Shown piece after piece: positions 9,908 to 14,472 of a DNA stretch of 14,472 bases. This DNA comes from Propionicimonas sp. (GTDB lineage: Bacteria; Actinomycetota; Actinomycetes; Propionibacteriales; Propionibacteriaceae). The position numbers and the translations under genes are program-made. The notes beneath the pieces were generated by a model, which was given only the letters and a program-made list of their open reading frames with translations, ran no database searches and was not told where the DNA came from. The stretch's first letter is position 1. Each line of letters begins with the position of its first letter. The stretch covers positions 1 to 14,472 of the forward strand of contig JAVHXR010000026.1 in assembly GCA_031119515.1 (NCBI GenBank), given 5' to 3'.

Positions 9908-10413
9908 TAGCCTCCTGCCCACAGTCGCTCCACGCCTTCCACCGCGTCTGCCACGGTCAGTCGATCGGTGTCCAGCCGGAGGGTGGAGACTTCTTCATAC
10001 CACCGTTCCCGCTCCCGGAGTAGGGAGTCCAGCCGACTCCGCATCGCCAGCAGGGCGTCCATCCCGAGCGCCACCAGCCCCAGCCGGCGGCTGGCGTGGG
10101 CCACGGAGACCTCGAGCCAGAGCACCGTCCGGCCGGCCAGTGCGACCCGGATGCCGGGATCGGCGACGGCCCCGCTGCCCAGCGCCACCACCCCGGGGGC
10201 CGTGAGGGCGGCGAGGCAGACCTCCGCCTCCGCGGCGGCGATCGCCGTCGGCGGCAGGCTCGCCCACGCCTCCGGCAGGCTCAGCCCGAGCCGCTCGGAG
10301 AGCAGCACGTCGGTGTCGGTGAACCCGACCCCGGCCCGCTGCGCCACCCGCGCCCCGACGGTGGACTTGCCGGCCGCGGGCGCTCCCACCAGGACGAGGT
10401 CCGGCCCGCTCAC
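9907..10413 (-). CDS. aroK: Shikimate kinase homologue with altered substrate-binding residues
   Basis: By position and overall similarity this is AroK, which phosphorylates shikimate with ATP. From the GTG at 10413, which overlaps the aroC stop as GTGA, it has 168 residues, a normal length. The P-loop is intact (GAPAAGKST, 10-18), as is FTDTD (31-35), holding the Mg and shikimate aspartates, and VADPGIRVALAGRTVLWLE (83-101) aligns well with mycobacterial AroK. Several usually conserved residues are changed: the shikimate arginine of the FR..E motif is Ala59, the GGG motif is GSG (Ser80), and the LID motif RPLL is absent, with Gly117 where the LID arginine would be. Glu62 and an arginine near 135 remain. 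It may be a diverged active kinase, a kinase with another substrate, or a decaying gene. The open frame extends upstream over aroC, but that part is a shadow. Confidence 0.85.
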   Translation of the reverse strand: MSGPDLVLVGAPAAGKSTVGARVAQRAGVGFTDTDVLLSERLGLSLPEAWASLPPTAIAAAEAEVCLAALTAPGVVALGSGAVADPGIRVALAGRTVLWLEVSVAHASRRLGLVALGMDALLAMRSRLDSLLRERERWYEEVSTLRLDTDRLTVADAVEGVERLWAGG

Positions 10414-11597
10414 CACTGCTTCTTCTGGGCCAGCCCGGCCAGGTAGCCCTCGGCGTTGCGGCGGGTCTCGGCCAGCGAGTCGCCGCCGAACTTCTCCAGC
10501 GCGACCTCGGCAAGGACGAGGCTGACCATCGCCTCGGCGACCACGCCGGCTGCCGGGACGGCGCAGACGTCGGAGCGCTGGTGGTGGGCGGCGGCGGCCT
10601 CGCCGGTTCGGACGTCCACGGTGCGCAGTGCCCGCGGCACCGTCGCGATCGGCTTCATCGCGGCCCGGACGCGCAGCACTTCGCCGTTGCTGATGCCGCC
10701 CTCGGTGCCGCCGGAGCGGTTCGACACCCTGGCGATCCGGTCCCCGCCGGGCACCATCTCGTCGTGAGCGAGCGAGCCGCGGGTGGCCGCCAGGGCGAAC
10801 CCGTCCCCGACCTCGACGCCCTTGATGGCCTGGATCCCCATCAGCGCGGCGGCGAGCCGGGCGTCCAGGCGCCGGTCCCACTGGATGTGCGAGCCCAGCC
10901 CCGGCGGGAGCCCGTAGGCGAGGACCTCGACCACCCCGCCGAGGGTGTCGCCGTCGCGCCGGGCCGCCTCTACCTCTGCCTGCATCGCCGCGCTGGCACC
11001 GGGGTCGTAGCAGCGCACCGGGTCGGCGTCGATCGCCTCCAGGTCGTCGGGCCGCGGCAATGCTGCGGCAGGTGCCACCGCGGTCCCGAGCGAGACCACG
11101 TGGCTCAGCACCCGGATCCCGAGCGCCTGGTCGAGGAAGTTGGCGGCGACCCGGCCGAGCGCGACCCGCGCGGCCGTCTCCCTGGCCGAGGCCCGCTCGA
11201 GGATCGGCCTGGCTTCGTCCCAGTCGTACTTCTGCATCCCGGCCAGGTCGGCGTGCCCGGGCCTCGGACGGGTGAGCGCGGCGTTGCGGGCGAGATCCTC
11301 GAGCTCCTCGGCCGGCACCGGGTCCGGTGACATCACGGTCTCCCACTTGGGCCATTCGGTGTTGCCGACCAGGATCGCGATCGGGGAGCCGAGGGTCTGG
11401 CCGTGGCGGATCCCGGTGAGCAGGGTGACCTCGTCGGCCTCGAACTTCATCCGGGCGCCGCGGCCGAGCCCGAGCCGGCGGCGCGCGAGCGCGGCCCCGA
11501 TCTCGTCGCTGGTCACCGCCACGCGGGACGGGAGTCCCTCGATGGTGGCGACCAGGGCGCGGCCGTGGGACTCCCCGGCGGTGAGGAAGCGGAGCAT
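10410..11597 (-). CDS. aroC: Chorismate synthase
   Basis: AroC makes chorismate from EPSP by anti-1,4-elimination of phosphate and needs reduced FMN. The 395-residue protein contains the family signatures in order: TAGESHGRALVATIEGLP (6-23), RPRPGHADLAGMQKYD (110-125), RASARETAARVALG (135-148), DRRLDARLAAALMGIQAIKGVEVGDGF (241-267) and SNRSGGTEGGISNG (292-305). The start at ATG 11597 gives the MLRFLTAGESHG opening usual for the family. No Shine-Dalgarno sequence lies before it; a weak CACACT seven bases upstream might serve a leaderless message, but I do not list it as a promoter. It lies 39 bases past the end of the second mltG gene and overlaps aroK by 4 bases. aroE, often just upstream in actinomycetes, is missing. 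Confidence 0.98.
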   Translation of the reverse strand: MLRFLTAGESHGRALVATIEGLPSRVAVTSDEIGAALARRRLGLGRGARMKFEADEVTLLTGIRHGQTLGSPIAILVGNTEWPKWETVMSPDPVPAEELEDLARNAALTRPRPGHADLAGMQKYDWDEARPILERASARETAARVALGRVAANFLDQALGIRVLSHVVSLGTAVAPAAALPRPDDLEAIDADPVRCYDPGASAAMQAEVEAARRDGDTLGGVVEVLAYGLPPGLGSHIQWDRRLDARLAAALMGIQAIKGVEVGDGFALAATRGSLAHDEMVPGGDRIARVSNRSGGTEGGISNGEVLRVRAAMKPIATVPRALRTVDVRTGEAAAAHHQRSDVCAVPAAGVVAEAMVSLVLAEVALEKFGGDSLAETRRNAEGYLAGLAQKKQW

Positions 11598-11636
11598 GGG
11601 GCTCAGTGTGTCACGGACTCGCGGGGGCGCCCGACC

Positions 11637-12767
11637 TCACTCACAGAGCTTCTGGTGGTCCTCGCTCGCCGCGCACCAGGCCTGGTATTTGGCCTTGCTC
11701 GCCAGGAAGCCGGTCTCGTCCGAGCTGAACTCGGTCTCGCCGGTCTCCATGTCGACGGTGACGAAGTACAGCCAGTCGCCCTCTTCGGGGTTGACAGCGG
11801 CCTCGAGCGTCGCTCGTCCCGGGGAGTTGATCGGGGTCGGCGGGAGCCCCTTGTTCACCCGGGTGTTGTAGGGCGAGTCGAGGTTGTAGTTGGTCTTCTC
11901 CAGACCCTCCCGCCAGGAGGCGTAGATCGCAGTGGAGTCCATCCCGAGGGTCATCCCCCGCTCCAGGCGGTTGTAGATCACCCGGGCGACCTTCGCGCGG
12001 TCCTCCTCGCGGAAGACCTCCTTCTCGATGATGCTGGCGATCACGACGGCCTGGTACGGCTTGATCCCGAGGTCGTCGGCGCGGGCCTCGAGGTCGAGTT
12101 CCTTGGCGACGGTGTTGAACTGGGTGGTCGCGAGCTTGATCACCGCAGTGGCGGTCGGATCCTCCGGGAGCTCGTAGGTGTCCGGGTAGAGGAAGCCCTC
12201 GGCCGAGGACTTCACCCACTTCGGCAGGCCGAGCTTCTTGAGGTTCTTCAGCGCGCTGGTGAACTGCTTGGGCGCCACCCCGGAGGCCTTCGCCATCTGG
12301 GCGAGCTGGACGTCGAGGCGCTGCCCCTCAGCCAGGGTCATCCGGACCCGCAGGATGTTGCTCGGGTCGAGCAGCATCGACAGCGCGAGCTTGGCGGGGA
12401 TCTGGGTCTTCAGCTGGAACCGGCCGGCCTGGATCCGCTTGGAGTCGGCGTTCGCCGCCGCCTCCCGGTCGAAAGCCTTCGCCGTCTTGATGACGTCCTT
12501 CTCGACCAGCAGGTCGGCGATAGCGGACAGCGTGGTGCCCTTGGCGATGGTCACCTCGATCGGTGCCACGCCCTCGCCGACGTAGTCCTCGGCGGTGCGG
12601 AACTCGGTCCATGCGGTCTGGACCCGGTCGCTGACGAAGCCGACGCCCACGACGAGGACACCGACGCTGAGGAGCACTGCGAAAGCGCTGCGGACCCGGA
12701 GCCAGACCTCCTTGCCGCTGAGCTTCCCGGTCTCGGAATCCCTCAGGTTCCGGGTGAACCAGGCCAT
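11637..12767 (-). CDS. mltG: Endolytic murein transglycosylase, aroC-proximal copy
   Basis: MltG cleaves nascent peptidoglycan strands within the chain and sets glycan length. The 376-residue protein has a cytoplasmic N-terminus, one membrane helix (about 27-46), a LysM-like segment (EVTIAKGTTLSAIADLL, 71-87) and the YceG/MltG catalytic domain, with GFLYPDTYEL (191-200), the catalytic Glu248 of ASIIEKEV, ARVIYNRLERGM (261-272), DSTAIYA and SPYNTRVNKGLPPTPI (298-313). It is lysine-rich (26 Lys) compared with its tandem neighbour (6 Lys). Both copies end in a WC-x9-C tail (Cys365 and Cys375 here). Start ATG 12767 has GGAGG about 11 bases upstream. A 79-base gap separates it from the other copy and holds a candidate -10 box. 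All catalytic motifs are intact, so it should be active. Confidence 0.93.
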   Translation of the reverse strand: MAWFTRNLRDSETGKLSGKEVWLRVRSAFAVLLSVGVLVVGVGFVSDRVQTAWTEFRTAEDYVGEGVAPIEVTIAKGTTLSAIADLLVEKDVIKTAKAFDREAAANADSKRIQAGRFQLKTQIPAKLALSMLLDPSNILRVRMTLAEGQRLDVQLAQMAKASGVAPKQFTSALKNLKKLGLPKWVKSSAEGFLYPDTYELPEDPTATAVIKLATTQFNTVAKELDLEARADDLGIKPYQAVVIASIIEKEVFREEDRAKVARVIYNRLERGMTLGMDSTAIYASWREGLEKTNYNLDSPYNTRVNKGLPPTPINSPGRATLEAAVNPEEGDWLYFVTVDMETGETEFSSDETGFLASKAKYQAWCAASEDHQKLCE

Positions 12768-12803
12768 GAACGCGTCGTCCTCCCTGTCGGTGGTCTCCGG
12801 GCA

Positions 12804-12809
12804 ACCCTA
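12804..12809 (-). promoter_or_regulatory. Candidate -10 box between the two mltG genes
   Basis: TAGGGT on the minus strand matches TANNNT and lies about 37 bases before the ATG at 12767, leaving room for a leader of about 30 bases with a GGAGG ribosome site. No -35 is recognisable. If real, the aroC-proximal mltG and the aro genes can be transcribed apart from alaS-ruvX-mltG. Confidence 0.35.
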
Positions 12810-12846
12810 CTGGACCGACGCCAACCCACCGCCGTGGACGCCCGGC

Positions 12847-13968
12847 TCAGGCGCACTTCGCCCGATTCTCGTCGCTCGCCGCGCACCAGGCGTGGAGTTC
12901 GTCGACCGCCCGCTGGTGCTCGGCGGCCGTCGAGGTGAACCTGGTCTCGCCGGTGTCGAGGTTCACCGCCACGAAGAACAGCCAGTCCCCGTCGGCCGGC
13001 TCGATGGCGGCCTCCAGGGCCGCCCGGCCCGGCGAGGCGATCGGCCCGGGCGGCAGCCCCTTGTGCTTGTAGGTGTTGTACGGCGAATCGCTCGCCCTGG
13101 CCTCGTCCGACGTCCAGACGCTCCCCCGCTCGCCGCTGGCGAAGTGGACGGTGGAGTCCATCTGCAGCGGCATCCCTGCGGCCAGGCGGTTGTAGATCAC
13201 GCGGGCGACCCGCGGCCGGTCCTCCGCCCGGGCCACCTCACGCTCGACGATGCTGGCGACCGTCAGCGCCTCGAGCGGGGTGAGGCCCCGGGCCTTCGCG
13301 GCCGCTTCGAAGTCGAGGTCCGCCGTGACGTCCCCGAACCGGTTGGTGGCGAGCTCGATCATCGAGCGTGCGTCCAGCGGGTCCGGCAGCTCGTAGGTGT
13401 CGGGAAAGAGGACGCCCTCGGGGTTCCCGCCGGCCCACTCCGGCAGCCCCAGCCCGTCCGGATCATCCAGCAGCTCCTCGAAGTCGGACGCCGGCAGCCC
13501 GCTCGCCTGCGCCATCGCGGCGACGTGGTCGCTCAGCCACCCTCCCTCGCGCAGGGTGAACGTCGAGCGCTCGGCGTTGGCGGGATCGAGCAGCATCTCG
13601 ACGGCGGTGCGCGCCGGGATCTCGGTCCGCAGCCGAAAGTCCCCGGCCTGGATGGTGGCGGCCTCCGGCTCCTCGCCTGCGGCCCTGACGAAGGCGCTCG
13701 CCGAGGCGACCACCCGCTGCTCGGTGAGGATCTCGCCGATCCGGGTGATGCTCGCGCCCTTGGGTATGGTCACCACGACCTCCGCCCCGCCGGGACCGGG
13801 GTAGTCGGCGACCGTGAACCAGCCGCGCACCGCGTCGCGGGCGAACAGCCAGCCCCCGGCCGCCGCGCCGACCAGCACCAGCAGCGAGACCAGGACGGCG
13901 ATCCACGCCTTCGAGCGCCCGCCGCGGCCCGACTGCCGGTCGGGTTCGAGGGCGCGTCGCGCGGTCAT
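12847..13968 (-). CDS. mltG: Endolytic murein transglycosylase, ruvX-proximal copy
   Basis: This is a second full-length MltG, 373 residues. An Arg-rich cytoplasmic N-terminus is followed by one membrane helix (about 21-42), a LysM-like segment (EVVVTIPKGASITRIGEIL, 63-81) and the catalytic domain with GVLFPDTYELP (185-195), catalytic Glu242 of ASIVEREV, ARVIYNRLAAGMPLQMDST (255-273) and SPYNTYKHKGLPPGPI (295-310). It aligns with its neighbour along the whole length but has diverged strongly, including near-complete loss of lysine (6 against 26) and different linkers. The tail again carries Cys362 and Cys372. The ATG overlaps the ruvX stop as ATGA and has AGGAG seven bases upstream, so it is coupled to ruvX. 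By position this copy is the usual alaS-ruvX-mltG member. Confidence 0.93.
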   Translation of the reverse strand: MTARRALEPDRQSGRGGRSKAWIAVLVSLLVLVGAAAGGWLFARDAVRGWFTVADYPGPGGAEVVVTIPKGASITRIGEILTEQRVVASASAFVRAAGEEPEAATIQAGDFRLRTEIPARTAVEMLLDPANAERSTFTLREGGWLSDHVAAMAQASGLPASDFEELLDDPDGLGLPEWAGGNPEGVLFPDTYELPDPLDARSMIELATNRFGDVTADLDFEAAAKARGLTPLEALTVASIVEREVARAEDRPRVARVIYNRLAAGMPLQMDSTVHFASGERGSVWTSDEARASDSPYNTYKHKGLPPGPIASPGRAALEAAIEPADGDWLFFVAVNLDTGETRFTSTAAEHQRAVDELHAWCAASDENRAKCA

Positions 13969-14411
13969 GTCAGTTCTCCTGGCGGTTCTCCGGTGGCGCG
14001 CTCGCGGTCGAGCGCACCTTCCAAGATAGCCACCGCTGCCGCCTGGTCGATCACCCGGCGCTGCCGTCGGGTGTTCCGGCCGGCCTGCCCGAGCCGCCGG
14101 GACGCGGTCGCCGTGGTGAGCCGCTCGTCCACCAGGCGCACCGGGAGCCCTGGCAGTTCGGCGGTCAGCGTCGCCGCCACCTCACGGATCCGCTGCGCCG
14201 CCAGCTCCTCGGTCCCGGCCAGCGTGCGCGGCAGGCCGAGGACGAGTTCGATCGGGCCGTACTCCTCGACCAGCACCCGGATCCTGGCCAGCGCGGCCGG
14301 TCCGGCAGGCACGGTCTCCACCGGGTACGCCAGCGACCCGGCGGGGTCGCAGGCCGCCACCCCGATCCGGGTGGATCCCCAGTCGAGGGCGAGCCGGACG
14401 CCGGGGCGCAC
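13965..14411 (-). CDS. ruvX: RuvX/YqgF family putative pre-16S rRNA nuclease (Holliday junction resolvase-like)
   Basis: RuvX/YqgF has an RNase H-like fold and is linked to 16S rRNA 5'-end maturation; older annotation calls it a Holliday junction resolvase. The 148-residue protein has the conserved acidic motifs: Asp10 in LALDWGSTRIGVA (7-19), Asp95-Glu96 in VDERLTT (94-100) and Asp122 in VIDQAAAVAIL (120-130). LVLGLPRTLAGTE at 56-68 matches the usual LP segment. The start is GTG at 14411, four bases after the stop of the upstream gene, giving MRPGVRLALDWG; the motif lies so close that a later start is unlikely. Its stop overlaps the next mltG start. The alaS-ruvX-mltG order is common in Gram-positive bacteria. 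Confidence 0.94.
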   Translation of the reverse strand: MRPGVRLALDWGSTRIGVAACDPAGSLAYPVETVPAGPAALARIRVLVEEYGPIELVLGLPRTLAGTEELAAQRIREVAATLTAELPGLPVRLVDERLTTATASRRLGQAGRNTRRQRRVIDQAAAVAILEGALDRERATGEPPGELT

Positions 14412-14415
14412 GCGG

Positions 14416-14472
14416 TCAGCCCCGCAGTACGGCCCGGATCGCGTCGAGCGCGGCCGGCGCGCCGTCGGCGTT
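14416..14472 (-). CDS. alaS: Probable alanyl-tRNA synthetase, last 18 codons
   Basis: The minus-strand frame ends NADGAPAALDAIRAVLRG followed by TGA at 14418-14416. This resembles the end of actinobacterial AlaS, where a Gly-rich stretch is followed by N-x-D-G-x-x-A-A-L-x-A and a short helix. alaS is also the usual gene immediately upstream of ruvX. Only the C-terminal tail is visible, so the call rests on position and a short weak match. Confidence 0.65.
   Translation of the reverse strand, partial: NADGAPAALDAIRAVLRG

Noticed and set aside
9908..9922. GTG start of aroB at 9922
   Set aside because: Possible, with GGAG five bases upstream, but the ATG at 9907 in a TAATG junction fits the coupled style of the cluster. 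The five extra residues have no support from the family.
10414..11355. Upstream extension of the aroK frame to 482 codons
   Set aside because: The extra part lies over aroC in another frame and is low-complexity. The GTG at 10413 gives a normal-length kinase with the P-loop at residue 10.
11609..11636. GGGCGCCC palindrome between mltG and aroC as a terminator
   Set aside because: Eight bases with no loop and no U-tract; it would barely fold, and such words are common by chance here.
11403..12938. A 511-codon plus-strand open frame opposite aroC and mltG
   Set aside because: Same low-complexity antisense composition, and it spans the junction of two real genes on the other strand.

Overview
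This is a very GC-rich stretch that reads as chromosomal DNA of an actinomycete, plausibly a member of the Propionibacteriales or a relative. The gene order alaS-ruvX-mltG-aroC-aroK-aroB-efp-nusB-carA-carB-pyrD is the conserved actinobacterial housekeeping block. CarA carries the actinobacterial GICFGNQ glutaminase signature, and TANNNT -10 elements set directly before start codons suggest leaderless genes. All genes but one lie on the minus strand, so the biological order runs from right to left. I saw no tRNA, rRNA, CRISPR array, insertion sequence or long repeat.

Right end (14472 to 11637): the last codons of a probable alaS, then ruvX, then two tandem mltG genes for endolytic murein transglycosylases. 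One mltG is usual here, followed by aroE; this window has two diverged copies and no aroE. Middle right (11597 to 8819): aroC, aroK and aroB, tightly packed with 1-4 nt stop/start overlaps, encode the chorismate end of the shikimate pathway. AroK has lost several residues that normally bind shikimate and ATP. Next come efp and nusB (8736 to 7744), which abut exactly and probably have their own promoter.

Middle left (7711 to 4840): three genes I cannot assign to a named family. They are a 583-residue protein with about nine membrane spans and an extracytoplasmic C-terminal domain, a 167-residue single-span protein overlapping it by 4 nt, and a convergent plus-strand 208-residue single-span protein whose end overlaps the second gene by 7 nt. 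All three end in a similar-looking beta-rich extracytoplasmic domain. Both outer genes have a TANNNT box exactly 6 nt before the start codon. They occupy the place between nusB and the car genes where many actinomycetes carry pyrR-pyrB-pyrC. This trio is the best candidate here for an undescribed system; a shared envelope role is inference.

Left end (4737 to 1): carA, carB and the first 82 codons of pyrD, each joined by a TGATG one-base overlap, form a pyrimidine operon: carbamoyl phosphate synthesis, then dihydroorotate oxidation at the membrane. There is no gene-free stretch longer than about 100 bases.
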